Program-made: the position numbers and the translations under genes | Assembly (NCBI RefSeq): GCF_014650675.1 | Contig: NZ_BMVK01000022.1 | Coordinates: forward strand, 62,001 to 126,000 | Direction: 5' to 3' | DNA from: Streptomyces anulatus | GTDB lineage: Bacteria > Actinomycetota > Actinomycetes > Streptomycetales > Streptomycetaceae | Length of the DNA: 64,000 nucleotides | The notes under the pieces: model-generated | Seen by the model: only the letters and a program-made list of their open reading frames with translations | Databases searched by the model: none | Told to the model about the DNA's origin: nothing | In this document: piece by piece, positions 1-7,786 of the stretch | Layout: every line of letters begins with the position of its first letter | How positions within the stretch are numbered: the stretch's first letter is position 1

Positions 1-334
1 CGAGGACCCGACGCCGGAGCGGGCCAATCTGGGGCAGCGCCATCTGCGTCCCGCGCGGTCCGGGGCGTTTCCGGCGGGCCGGTCGCCGTTCGGGGCGGGG
101 CAGTTGATCGGCGACGTGTGGGAGTGGACCTCCAGCGACTTCCTGCCCTATCCGGGGTTCGTCGCGTTCCCCTACCGCGAGTACTCGGAAGTGTTCTTCG
201 GACCGGGGCACAAGGTGCTGCGCGGCGGCTCGTTCGCCGTGGGCGAGGTCGCCTGCCGGGGCACCTTCCGCAACTGGGACCTTCCGGTGCGTCGCCAGAT
301 CTTCTCCGGATTCCGCACCGCGAGGGACGCCTGA
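1..334 (+). CDS. egtB: EgtB, C-terminal part (gene cut by window start)
   Basis: The frame is open from the left edge and stops at 332-334. EgtB is the iron enzyme that joins gamma-glutamylcysteine and oxygen to hercynine in ergothioneine synthesis. About 110 residues of the C-terminal formylglycine-enzyme-like (FGE-sulfatase) fold are visible: GDVWEWTSSDF, then HKVLRGGSFAV, then the closing FSGFRTARD. The N-terminal DinB-like domain that carries the iron histidines lies outside the window. The stop overlaps the egtC start (ATGA), and egtD follows with a GTGA overlap, so the genes are translationally coupled. The call rests on fold signatures plus these neighbours. Confidence 0.9.
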   Translation, partial: EDPTPERANLGQRHLRPARSGAFPAGRSPFGAGQLIGDVWEWTSSDFLPYPGFVAFPYREYSEVFFGPGHKVLRGGSFAVGEVACRGTFRNWDLPVRRQIFSGFRTARDA

Positions 335-1089
335 TGTGCCGTCATATCGCCTATGTGGGCGAGCCGGTGACACTCGGCGACATTCTTCTGCGGCCTCCGC
401 ACGCTTTGGTGCGCCAGTCCTGGGCGCCGCGCCGCCAGCGTTACGGCACCGTGAACGCGGACGGTTTCGGGGTCGGTTGGTATGCGGACGGGGATCCGAT
501 ACCCGGACGCTACCGCCGTCAGGGACCGATATGGGGCGACGAGACCTTCACCGATCTGGCCCGAGTGGTCCGCAGCACCGCGCTGCTCGCCGCCGTACGC
601 GATGCCACCGAAGCGGGTGCGGACGGGGAGGCCGCGGCCGCGCCGTACACCGCCGGACGGCAGCTGTTCAGCCACAACGGGATGGTGCGCGGCTGGCCCG
701 GCTCACTGGCCGGGGCGGCCGCCGCCCTGCCCGCCGAGAGGCTCCTGGCGCTGGCCGCGCGTAACGACTCGGCGCTGATCTGGGCGCTGATCCGCCATCG
801 GACCGACGCCGGGGACGATGTGCCGCGCGCCGTCGCGGAGACCGTCCGCGAGGTCGCGGCCGCCGCGCCCGGCTCCCGGCTGAATCTGCTCCTCACCGAC
901 GGGGAGACGATCACCGCGACCGCCTGGGGCGACACCCTCTGGTACCTCACGACGCCGGGCCGCCGCACCTCGGTCGCCTCGGAGCCGTACGACGACGACC
1001 CGCTCTGGCACGAGGTCCCCGACCGCACCCTGCTGGTCGCGACCTCCACGGACGTCCTGCTCACCCCGCTCAAGGAGCCCACCGCGTGA
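334..1089 (+). CDS. egtC: EgtC, gamma-glutamyl-hercynylcysteine sulfoxide hydrolase
   Basis: This is a 251-residue class II glutamine amidohydrolase (N-terminal nucleophile) that removes glutamate from gamma-glutamyl-hercynylcysteine sulfoxide. The protein starts MCRHIAYVGEP, so Cys2 becomes the nucleophile after Met removal. That requires the start at 334, because frames opening further upstream would bury the cysteine. SHNGMV (near residue 110) and NDSALIW (near 145) are conserved in the family. The length fits EgtC. It overlaps egtB by ATGA and egtD by GTGA. It acts in the cytoplasm in the thiol-antioxidant pathway. Confidence 0.93.
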   Translation: MCRHIAYVGEPVTLGDILLRPPHALVRQSWAPRRQRYGTVNADGFGVGWYADGDPIPGRYRRQGPIWGDETFTDLARVVRSTALLAAVRDATEAGADGEAAAAPYTAGRQLFSHNGMVRGWPGSLAGAAAALPAERLLALAARNDSALIWALIRHRTDAGDDVPRAVAETVREVAAAAPGSRLNLLLTDGETITATAWGDTLWYLTTPGRRTSVASEPYDDDPLWHEVPDRTLLVATSTDVLLTPLKEPTA

Positions 1090-2048
1090 GTCCCTTCCTG
1101 CTGACCCGCACCCTGCCGATGGACGCGACGGACGCGGCGCTGCGCGCCGACGTCCTCAGCGGCCTGACCCGGCATCCCAAGACCCTGCCGCCGAAGTGGT
1201 TCTACGACGCCCGCGGCAGCGAGCTGTTCGAGGAGATCACCCGGCTGCCGGAGTACTACCCGACCCGCGCGGAGCGCGAGATCCTCGCGGCGCGCGCGGA
1301 GGAGATCGCCGCGGCGTCGGGTGCCCGGACCGTGATCGAGCTGGGCTCGGGGTCGTCCGAGAAGACCCGTCATCTGCTGGACGTGCTCCCCGAGCTGCAC
1401 AGCTACGTCCCCGTGGACGTGAGCGAGAGCGCGCTGACGGGGGCGGCCGATTCGCTGCTCGCCGAGCACCCCGGCCTGTCCGTCCACGCGCTGATCGCGG
1501 ACTTCACCGGCGGCCTGGCCCTGCCGGGGACGCCGGGGCCCCGGCTGGTGGTGTTCCTGGGGGGCACGATCGGCAATCTGCTGCCGGAGGAGCGGGCGGC
1601 GTTCCTGCGGTCGGTGCGCTCGCTGCTCTCGCCCGGTGACGCGCTGCTCCTCGGCACGGACCTGGTGAAGGACGAGGAGACGCTGGTGGCCGCGTACGAC
1701 GACGCGGCCGGGGTGACGGCGGCCTTCAACAAGAACGTCCTGAACGTCGTCAACCGTGAGCTGGGGGCCGACTTCCCGCTCGACGACTTCGATCACCTCG
1801 CGGTGTGGAATCCGCGGGACCGGTGGATCGAGATGCGGCTGCGGGCCCGCCGGGCGCTGAGCGTCAAGATCCGGGAGCTGGACCTCGTGGTGCCGTTCGA
1901 GGCCGGTGAGGAGCTGCGTACGGAGGTGTCGGCGAAGTTCCGGCAGGAGGACGTCCGCGAGGAGCTGTCCGCCGCCGGTATGCGGCTGACTCAGTGGTGG
2001 ACGGACTCGGCGGGCCGGTTCGCCCTGTCGCTGGCCACGGCGGTCTGA
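1086..2048 (+). CDS. egtD: EgtD, L-histidine N-alpha-methyltransferase
   Basis: This 320-residue protein trimethylates histidine with S-adenosylmethionine to give hercynine, the first step of ergothioneine synthesis. The SAM site is visible as IELGSGSSEKT near residues 79-89, followed by FLGGTIGNL near 157-165. PKWFYDARGSELFEEIT near residues 37-53 is characteristic of EgtD. The GTG start at 1086 lies inside the egtC stop (GTGA), which argues for coupling. The last 58 bp overlap the 3' end of the convergent acyltransferase gene, so the two messages share complementary ends. Confidence 0.94.
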   Translation: MSPFLLTRTLPMDATDAALRADVLSGLTRHPKTLPPKWFYDARGSELFEEITRLPEYYPTRAEREILAARAEEIAAASGARTVIELGSGSSEKTRHLLDVLPELHSYVPVDVSESALTGAADSLLAEHPGLSVHALIADFTGGLALPGTPGPRLVVFLGGTIGNLLPEERAAFLRSVRSLLSPGDALLLGTDLVKDEETLVAAYDDAAGVTAAFNKNVLNVVNRELGADFPLDDFDHLAVWNPRDRWIEMRLRARRALSVKIRELDLVVPFEAGEELRTEVSAKFRQEDVREELSAAGMRLTQWWTDSAGRFALSLATAV

Positions 2049-2872
2049 CGGGGCAGGAGGGCGTCCACGGGTTCGAGGACGGCCGCTCGCGCTCTGCGGG
2101 CCAGGGTGCGGCGGCCGTCCTCTCCGTCGACGGGGATCGGCGCGAGGACGTCGACCTGGGCGGTGAGCCCGGCCGCCCGCACCACCCGCCACAGGGAGGC
2201 GGCGAGCGGGTCGGACCCGACGAACGCGACGGCGCCCGCGGCCGGTCCGGAGCAGCGCCCCGCGGTGCGGTAGGCGATGCGGACGGGCCGGACCGTCGCG
2301 CCGGCGTCGATCGCCGCCTGGAACACGGCGGGCCGGAACGCGCCGCCGTTCCGTCCGCACCAGGTGCTGCCCTCGGGGAAGGCCACGACCCGGGAGCCGG
2401 AGCGCAGGGCCGCGGCGACGGTCCGTACGGCGGCGGGCAGGGCGCGCAGCCGGTCGCGTTCGATGAACAGGGTGCCGCCGAGCGTGGCGAGGGGGCCGAG
2501 CAGGGGCCAGCGCCGGATCTCGCTCTTGGCGACCATCCGGCCGGGCAGTACGGAGGCGATCAGCGGGATGTCGAGCCAGGAGATGTGGTTGGCGACGACG
2601 AGTTCGCCGCCCGCGGCGGGTTCCGGCGCGTGTCGTCGGACGGTGACGCGTACGCCGAAGGCCCGGGGTACGGCGCGCGCCCAGCGCCGTGTCAGCCGGC
2701 CCCGCGGGACGGCCCCGAGCAGCCGGACCAGCGGGACGCAGGCCACTCCCAGCAGGACCAGCGCGCAGCCGGCCAGCAGCAGGGCGGCGGCGGGCAGCGG
2801 AGCGCGTACGGCTCCGGTGTGCCGGGCGCAGCCGTCCGGGGTGCACGGGGCGACGGGCAGCCAGACGCTCAT
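1991..2872 (-). CDS. olsA: Lyso-ornithine lipid/1-acylglycerol-phosphate acyltransferase (PlsC family)
   Basis: This is a 293-residue PlsC-family O-acyltransferase with hydrophobic segments near residues 25-55 that should place it at the membrane. The catalytic NHxxxxD motif reads NHISWLD near residue 95, and the acceptor-site motif reads FPEGSTWCG near 170. Its start overlaps the stop of the preceding GNAT/OlsB-like gene by 4 bp. That pair (N-acyltransferase then O-acyltransferase) is the known arrangement for ornithine lipid synthesis. The OlsA role is therefore an inference from context. On sequence alone it could be a phosphatidic acid synthase. The 3' end overlaps egtD by 58 bp. Confidence 0.72.
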   Translation of the reverse strand: MSVWLPVAPCTPDGCARHTGAVRAPLPAAALLLAGCALVLLGVACVPLVRLLGAVPRGRLTRRWARAVPRAFGVRVTVRRHAPEPAAGGELVVANHISWLDIPLIASVLPGRMVAKSEIRRWPLLGPLATLGGTLFIERDRLRALPAAVRTVAAALRSGSRVVAFPEGSTWCGRNGGAFRPAVFQAAIDAGATVRPVRIAYRTAGRCSGPAAGAVAFVGSDPLAASLWRVVRAAGLTAQVDVLAPIPVDGEDGRRTLARRARAAVLEPVDALLPRQTAVASDRANRPAESVHH

Positions 2873-3699
2873 CGCAACGGGGCCAGGGAGAGGAAGTGGC
2901 GCAGGTAGCGCGGGTCGGTGCGGCGCAGCGAGAGCAGGACGTACAGGTCGGCGACGTTGAAGTCGGGGTCGTACGCCGGGGCTCCGCAGACCTGGGCGCC
3001 GAGCCGGAGGTAGCCGCGCAGCAGGGGCGGGAGGTCCGCCCGGGAGCCGGCCTCGGTGCCGTGCGCGGAGGAGTCCCAGAGGCGGTGCGGGGTGACCCAG
3101 TACTTCTCCGGGGCGAGGTGTCCCGCGCGTACGGTGTTCCAGCTCCGGGCGGCGCTCGCGCCGCCGTCGGCCAGTGGCAGGGAGCAGCAGCCCGCGATCC
3201 AGGTGTGGCCGGTGCGCTCCATGTAGCGGGCGAGTCCGGCCCAGACGAGGGCGATGACCGCGCCGTCGCGGTGTGCGGGGTGGACGCAGGAGCGGCCGAC
3301 CTCGACGAGGTCGTCGCGGATCGGGGCGAGCCGGGTGAGGTCGAACTCGCTCTCCGCGTAGAGGCGTCCGGCGATCCGGGCCCGGTCCGGCGGCAGCAGC
3401 CGGTAGGTGGCGACGACGTCCCCGGTGGCGGTCTCACGGACCAGCAGGTGGTCGCAGTACGCGTCGAAGGCGTCGCTGTCCAGGCCGGGTTCGGGCCCTT
3501 CCAGCCGGGCGCCGAGCTCCCCGGCGAACACCAGGTGGCGCAGGCGCTGGGCGGCGCGTACGTCGTCCTGGCAGGTGGCGAGGGAGACCCGGTAGGCCGG
3601 TTCCGGGGCGCCGGAGGGGGCGGGGGCCTCCGTGAGGGCGGGGCCGGGGGCCGGTACGGAGGCGGGGGCGGGGAGCGGGGCGACGGGCAGCACGGTCAT
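2869..3699 (-). CDS. olsB: OlsB-like GNAT N-acyltransferase (L-ornithine N-alpha-acyltransferase)
   Basis: This 276-residue protein belongs to the hemolysin/OlsB branch of GNAT acyltransferases. OlsB transfers a 3-hydroxyacyl chain from acyl carrier protein to ornithine. A 35-residue Ala/Pro-rich leader precedes the domain, which begins YRVSLATCQDDVRAAQ. Within it, CDHLLVRE, VVATYRLLPP and VEVGRSCVHPAHRDG (near 145-160) match the family. ATG 3699 has GGAG six bases upstream. Coupling to the following PlsC gene makes ornithine lipid, a phosphorus-free membrane lipid, the likely product. Family assignment is firm; the exact substrate is inferred. Confidence 0.75.
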   Translation of the reverse strand: MTVLPVAPLPAPASVPAPGPALTEAPAPSGAPEPAYRVSLATCQDDVRAAQRLRHLVFAGELGARLEGPEPGLDSDAFDAYCDHLLVRETATGDVVATYRLLPPDRARIAGRLYAESEFDLTRLAPIRDDLVEVGRSCVHPAHRDGAVIALVWAGLARYMERTGHTWIAGCCSLPLADGGASAARSWNTVRAGHLAPEKYWVTPHRLWDSSAHGTEAGSRADLPPLLRGYLRLGAQVCGAPAYDPDFNVADLYVLLSLRRTDPRYLRHFLSLAPLR

Positions 3700-3879
3700 G
3701 GCGGTCTCCGGGGACGGAAGAGGCGAGGGGCGCTGCCGGGCTGTCGCGGGGTGCGACGGTCCGGCCCCTTACTTCTTCCGTCACCGGCTGGATTCGACGT
3801 GACCGTTGTGGGGAGCGGGGATGTGCGACGGCTGAATCCCCAGGGACGCCGTGTCCCCGCGGATGCCGTCCGGGAGGGA

Positions 3880-5136
3880 TCAGCCGCTGCCGGCGAGTAT
3901 GGCCGTGATGCGCTCGGACGCGGCCTTGGCCTCGCGGGCCGGGTCGCCGCCCTCGAGCACGGCCGTCATGTAGGGCTTGATCGGGTTCTCCGCCTCGACC
4001 CTCGCCCACTGGGACGAGTTGGGGGTGGCGCGGCCCCGGGTGGCGCCTTCGGCCATCGCCGCAGTGCCCTCGTCGCCCTCGATGACATGGGCGAGGCTCG
4101 GCTTGTTGGGGACGTAGCTCATGCCCCGGGCGAGCTCCGTCTGCCACTTCTCGCTGGCCAGCGCCTTGACGACGGCGATGCCGGCGGTGCGCTCGTCGGC
4201 CTTCTTCGGGACGATGAGGTCGGAGCCGCCGGTGAACACCGAGCCGGGGGCCTTCGAGGACTTGCCGGGAATGGGGAAGTAGCCGAGCTTTCCCTTGAGT
4301 TCGGGATTCTTCTGCTCGATGAGCGCGGCACTGCCCGGAGTCGAGATGATCTGCGCGACGTCGCCCTTGGCGAAGACGTCGGTCTGCGGAGGCTTCTCCT
4401 CGTCGGCGTCCGTGGGGCCGTCGCCGAGCGCCTGGAGCTCCTGGTAGAACTCCATGCCCGCCAGGGCCTGGGGAGTGTCCAGGGCGCCCTGCCAGTCGCC
4501 GCCGTTCTCGTCGGCGAGCTCCCCGCCCTCGTCCCAGATGAAGCCGGCGAGCACGTACCAGTTCTGACCTGCCAGGTAGATGCCCTGGTTGCCCGCCCTG
4601 TTGAGCTTCTCGGTGGCGGCGATCCACTCGTCGCGCGTCTTCGGGACGGAGTCGATGCCCGCCTCCTCGAAGATCTCCTTGTTGTAGATCACCACCCGGT
4701 TGGCCGCGTACCAGGGGATGCCGTACTGCACGCCGTTGATGCTGCCGGGCTGGGCGAGGCCGGGCAGCCAGTCCTCGCTGCCCAGGTCGCGCATCGATTC
4801 GAGGGTCAGATCGCGCAGCCCGCCGCTCTCCGCGTACTGCGCGACCTGCGTGTTCCCGACCTCGATCACGTCCGGGGCGTCGTCGCCCTCCAGCGCGGAG
4901 AGGACCTTGGGTCCGATGCCGCTCCACTCCTGGATCTTGAAGTCCAGCTCGATCGAGGGGTTCTCCTCCTCGTACGAGCGGGTGAACTTGTCCAGGAAGC
5001 CGGGCGAGACGCTGTCCTTCATCAGCCAGACCGTCACCGTGCGGTCACCGCTGCCCGAGCCCGGTATGAAGCCGCATCCGCCGAGCGCGACGGATGAGAC
5101 AAGCGCGATGGCTCCGGCCAGTATGCGGTTCTTCAC
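3880..5136 (-). CDS. ABC transporter sugar-binding lipoprotein (orphan)
   Basis: This 418-residue extracellular solute-binding protein belongs to the carbohydrate (family 1, MalE-like) group. The signal peptide ends in a lipobox, VALGGC, giving lipidated Cys21. GTG 5136 has AAGGTGA upstream; starting earlier would spoil the signal sequence. Family segments include VTVWLMKDSVSPGF, PDVIEVGNTQVAQYAESG and GIPWYAANRVVIYNKEIFEEAG. No permease or ATPase gene lies nearby, so it must share a transporter encoded elsewhere or act alone. A consensus-like promoter with a DasR-like palindrome lies 90-115 bp upstream, which suggests amino-sugar control. The ligand cannot be read from sequence. Confidence 0.85.
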   Translation of the reverse strand: MKNRILAGAIALVSSVALGGCGFIPGSGSGDRTVTVWLMKDSVSPGFLDKFTRSYEEENPSIELDFKIQEWSGIGPKVLSALEGDDAPDVIEVGNTQVAQYAESGGLRDLTLESMRDLGSEDWLPGLAQPGSINGVQYGIPWYAANRVVIYNKEIFEEAGIDSVPKTRDEWIAATEKLNRAGNQGIYLAGQNWYVLAGFIWDEGGELADENGGDWQGALDTPQALAGMEFYQELQALGDGPTDADEEKPPQTDVFAKGDVAQIISTPGSAALIEQKNPELKGKLGYFPIPGKSSKAPGSVFTGGSDLIVPKKADERTAGIAVVKALASEKWQTELARGMSYVPNKPSLAHVIEGDEGTAAMAEGATRGRATPNSSQWARVEAENPIKPYMTAVLEGGDPAREAKAASERITAILAGSG

Positions 5137-5222
5137 GTGGTCACCTTCTGCGAAACGGCACAACGAAATCGGGACCCGGTGTGGGGGGATTGCGGGCGGC
5201 GCTCGCACGGGTGGTTGGCTGA

Positions 5223-5251
5223 ATTTTGGTATGGACCATTCAGTAGGTCAA
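5223..5251 (-). promoter_or_regulatory. Promoter of the orphan binding-protein gene
   Basis: Read on the minus strand, TTGACC (5251-5246) and CAAAAT (5228-5223) are spaced by 17 bp and lie about 90 bp upstream of GTG 5136. The region is much richer in A/T than its surroundings. This is a sequence match to sigma-70-type elements, not a mapped start. Confidence 0.5.
5227..5238 (-). promoter_or_regulatory. DasR-like palindrome inside the promoter spacer
   Basis: The minus strand reads TGGTCCATACCA. It matches 10 of 12 positions of the DasR-responsive consensus TGGTCTAGACCA as I recall it, with TGGT/ACCA arms intact. It sits between the -35 and -10 elements, where a GntR-type repressor would block polymerase. 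Regulation by DasR is inference. Confidence 0.45.
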
Positions 5252-5339
5252 GGCGGGTGCCCGTCCCGATGCGCCCCACCCTCCCCCTCGCGGGAGACCT
5301 CGGATTGGGGCAACGTGGTCACAGGAGAGGAGACAAATC

Positions 5340-5555
5340 ATGGGGAACCACACCTATCGGGTCACCGAGATCGTAGGAACCTCCGAGGAGGGCATCGACG
5401 CGGCGATCCGGAACGGCGTCGCAAGAGCGGCGGAAACGTTGCACAATCTCGATTGGTTCGAGATTAATCAAGTTCGGGGCCATATCGAAGATGGCCGAAT
5501 CGCGCACTATCAGGTCGGGCTGAAAGTCGGCTTCCGCCTCGACGAAAGCGCCTGA
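5340..5555 (+). CDS. Dodecin family flavin-binding protein
   Basis: This 71-residue dodecin is a small protein that assembles into hollow dodecamers holding flavin dimers, thought to buffer free FMN/riboflavin. The fold is evident from NHTYRVTEIVGTSEEG at the N-terminus, an amphipathic helix, and the strand pair ending HYQVGLKVGFRLD. The expected flavin-stacking tryptophan (W39 in NLDWFEI) and glutamine (Q58 in HYQVG) are present. ATG 5340 follows AGGAGAGGAG. The gene ends directly against the convergent HAD gene, with adjacent stop codons at 5555/5556. Confidence 0.93.
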   Translation: MGNHTYRVTEIVGTSEEGIDAAIRNGVARAAETLHNLDWFEINQVRGHIEDGRIAHYQVGLKVGFRLDESA

Positions 5556-6044
5556 TCAGGTACGCCCCTCGCGCTCCTGGGCGTCCTTCAGCGCCTCCGA
5601 CGGGTCGGCCCAGCGGGCCCGCACCACGGTAAATCCGGCCACCTGGGCCGCGTCGCAGACCAGCTCGTCGTCGTCGACGAGCATGCGCACCTGACCCTTC
5701 CGCCCCAGCCGCCGGAGGATGTCCAGCTTCGTCCGGCGTGCGGGGCGCCGGTCGTCGTTGCGCCGCATGAACAGCGTCCCCTCGGGCAGCCCCTGACGGC
5801 CCAGCCAGCGCACGGTGTCGCGACGGCACCGCTCGGGGCGTCCGGTCAGATAGACGATCTCGCACTCCTCGGCGCTCGCGAGCACCATCCGTACGCCCTC
5901 CGCGAGCGGCGGGTCGTCCACGGCGGCGGCGAAGAAGCCGGCCCAGTCGCGCTTCGGGCCCTCCAGGAAGTGCTGCCGGTGGGCGGTGTCCGCGAGCGTG
6001 CCGTCCAGGTCGAATACGGCCAGCGGCCGTGCGTCGTTGTCCAC
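5556..6044 (-). CDS. HAD-superfamily phosphatase (polynucleotide 3'-phosphatase-like)
   Basis: This is a 162-residue HAD hydrolase. Motif I is VFDLDGTLAD with nucleophile Asp12 and acid/base Asp14. Motif II is VYLTGRPERCR near residue 70, and motif III/IV is LVDDDELVCDAA near 125. The compact cap-less layout with TGRPE resembles the phosphatase half of T4 polynucleotide kinase and class B/C acid phosphatases. The substrate is unknown. GTG 6044 follows a GGGGGA sequence. It converges on the dodecin gene and is transcribed away from the oxidoreductase gene. Confidence 0.78.
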   Translation of the reverse strand: MDNDARPLAVFDLDGTLADTAHRQHFLEGPKRDWAGFFAAAVDDPPLAEGVRMVLASAEECEIVYLTGRPERCRRDTVRWLGRQGLPEGTLFMRRNDDRRPARRTKLDILRRLGRKGQVRMLVDDDELVCDAAQVAGFTVVRARWADPSEALKDAQEREGRT

Positions 6045-6155
6045 TCCCCCAGCTTAGAAAGCCCGGCGGCCCCGACGTCGGCCGTCGCGCGGGGAATCCC
6101 GGGAGAGCGGCGGTGCTCACGGGAATCCTGGCGGAGCGGCGGTGTTGAACAGAGC

Positions 6156-7208
6156 GTGAGCTCTGTGATCGCCTCGACCCGCTTCTCCGTCCTGGACCGT
6201 TCCCGCACCCGTGAGGGGCACGACGCCCCCTCGGCGCTGCGGGACACCGTGGACCTGGCCCGGGAGGCGGAGGCGCTCGGCTTCCACCGCTTCTGGGTCT
6301 CCGAGCACCACGGCGTGCCGGGGGTCGCGGGGTCCGCGCCGACGGTGCTGGCCGCCGCCGTCGCCGCCGCGACCTCCACCATCCGGGTCGGCACCGGCGG
6401 AGTGATGCTGCCCAACCACCGGCCGCTGGTCGTCGCCGAGCAGTTCGGGGTGCTCGCCTCCCTCTTTCCCGGCCGGATCGACATGGGGCTCGGCCGCTCC
6501 GTGGGGTTCACCGACGGCGTCCGCCGGGCGCTCGGCCACGGCAAGGAGGACGCCGAGGACTTCCCCGGACGGGTCACCGAACTGCTCGGCTGGATCGACG
6601 GCACCCAGCAGGCCCACCCCGGAGTGCACGCCCATCCGGCGGAGGGCCTGCGCATCCCCGCGTACGTCCTGGCGGTCGGGGAGGGCGCGTCGGTCGCCGC
6701 TGCCGCCGGGCTCCCCCTCGTCATCGGCGATCTGCGCGGCCGGGAGAAGGTGCTGCGCGCCGTCGAGGTCTACCGCCGCGACTTCCGCCCCTCCGCCCGC
6801 GCCGAGCGGCCCGAGGTGATCGTCGCGGGCACGGTGGCCGTCGCCGATACCGAGGAGGCGGCCCGCCGGCTGCTCGTACCGGAGGCATGGGCCATGGCGT
6901 ACTCCCGTACGCACGGGGACTTTCCGCCGCTGGCCCCGGCCGAGCGCATCGAGGCCCTCACCATGTCGGCCAAGGAACGCACGCTGTACGAGCGGGGGCT
7001 CGACGGCCATGTCCACGGCACCGAGGACCAGGTGGCCGGTCAGCTGGAGCGGGCGATCGAGGAGACCGGGGCGGACGAGGTGCTCGTCACCACCAGCACG
7101 TACGACCGCGCGGGGCTGGTGGACTCGCTGCGGCGGCTCGCCCGGATCGCCCGCCCGCGGGACCGGGCCGACGGGCGGTCTCCACTGCGGAGCCTCGACG
7201 TCCGATAG
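6156..7208 (+). CDS. LLM-class flavin-dependent oxidoreductase (luciferase-like)
   Basis: This 350-residue luciferase-like monooxygenase belongs to the single-component alkanal-type subfamily, which uses reduced flavin and oxygen. Family hallmarks are SVLDRSRTREG near the start, FHRFWVSEHHGVPGVAGSAP (near residues 45-65), IRVGTGGVMLPNHRPLVVAEQF and RIDMGLGRSVG. GTG 6156 was chosen because the conserved region begins directly after it. GTG 6165 is an alternative, and the Shine-Dalgarno site is weak. The physiological substrate cannot be deduced. A small SnoaL-like gene follows after 40 bp and could be cotranscribed. Confidence 0.86.
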   Translation: MSSVIASTRFSVLDRSRTREGHDAPSALRDTVDLAREAEALGFHRFWVSEHHGVPGVAGSAPTVLAAAVAAATSTIRVGTGGVMLPNHRPLVVAEQFGVLASLFPGRIDMGLGRSVGFTDGVRRALGHGKEDAEDFPGRVTELLGWIDGTQQAHPGVHAHPAEGLRIPAYVLAVGEGASVAAAAGLPLVIGDLRGREKVLRAVEVYRRDFRPSARAERPEVIVAGTVAVADTEEAARRLLVPEAWAMAYSRTHGDFPPLAPAERIEALTMSAKERTLYERGLDGHVHGTEDQVAGQLERAIEETGADEVLVTTSTYDRAGLVDSLRRLARIARPRDRADGRSPLRSLDVR

Positions 7209-7248
7209 CCGCCGGACCCGACCTTGAGGAACGGGAAGGCTGGGAGGC

Positions 7249-7683
7249 ATGACCCACTCTCCGACGACGGACTCCCGGGCGGTCCTCACCGCCCTGTACA
7301 CGGCCGAAGCACGCTATCTGGCGGCGGGCGGACCGGGTACGGCCTCCTTCGGCCTCCTGGCTCCCTGCTTCGCACCCGATGTGGTCCTGCACCAGGCGGC
7401 GGGGCTCCCGTACGGGGGAGTCTGGCGCGGGCACCTCGGCATGGAGCGGTTCTTCCGCGCGATGAGCGACACCTGGGCCGAGTTCGCACTGGTGGAACAG
7501 GACTTCCTGGCCACCGGGGAGACCTCGGTGGTGCGCACGATCGTCCGCGCCGTGTCCCGGGCGACCGGGCGGGAGCTGACGTTCCCCATCCTGCAGACCC
7601 TCACCGTCCGGGACGGCCGGATCACCGAGGTGCGGCCGTTCTACTGGGACACCGAGGCCGTCTCCCGCGCCTGCACGCCATGA
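7249..7683 (+). CDS. SnoaL-like / NTF2-fold protein
   Basis: This 144-residue protein has the alpha+beta-barrel NTF2-like fold: an N-terminal helix pair, LLAPCFAPDVVLHQAAGLPYGG, GHLGMERFFRAMSDTW, and closing strands TLTVRDGRITEVRPFYWDT. SnoaL-like proteins range from cyclases and ketosteroid isomerases to plain ligand binders. No catalytic residue set is obvious here, so the function stays open. ATG 7249 has GGGAGG five bases upstream. It lies 40 bp behind the LLM oxidoreductase, so a shared pathway is possible. Confidence 0.78.
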   Translation: MTHSPTTDSRAVLTALYTAEARYLAAGGPGTASFGLLAPCFAPDVVLHQAAGLPYGGVWRGHLGMERFFRAMSDTWAEFALVEQDFLATGETSVVRTIVRAVSRATGRELTFPILQTLTVRDGRITEVRPFYWDTEAVSRACTP

Positions 7684-7698
7684 GGCGCACCGCCGGTC

Positions 7699-7716
7699 CC
7701 GGGGGCCCGCCCCCGG
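7699..7716. terminator. GC hairpin between the SnoaL-like gene and uvrA2
   Basis: CCGGGGG and CCCCCGG pair around a 4-base loop 16 bp after the stop at 7683. There is no T-run, which is usual for Streptomyces terminators. Confidence 0.5.
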
Positions 7717-7726
7717 CGCCGACGCC

Positions 7727-7732
7727 TAGAAT
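7727..7732 (+). promoter_or_regulatory. -10 element TAGAAT upstream of uvrA2
   Basis: TAGAAT lies 55 bp before ATG 7787, just downstream of a terminator-like hairpin. No good -35 is visible, so this is a -10-only match. Confidence 0.4.
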
Positions 7733-7786
7733 CGGACTGTTTGTCCCACCAGGCGTCAGAACCCCACCCGTACGGAGCCGAGCCCC

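Noticed and set aside
519..3437. A 972-codon open frame on the minus strand across egtC, egtD and the ols genes
   Set aside because: Arg/Pro-rich composition without any family resemblance; it shadows well-identified genes on both strands and arises from high GC.
2689..5097. An 802-codon plus-strand open frame opposite olsB and the binding protein
   Set aside because: Low-complexity Gly/Arg/Val translation, antisense to genes with clear motifs, signal peptide and ribosome sites.
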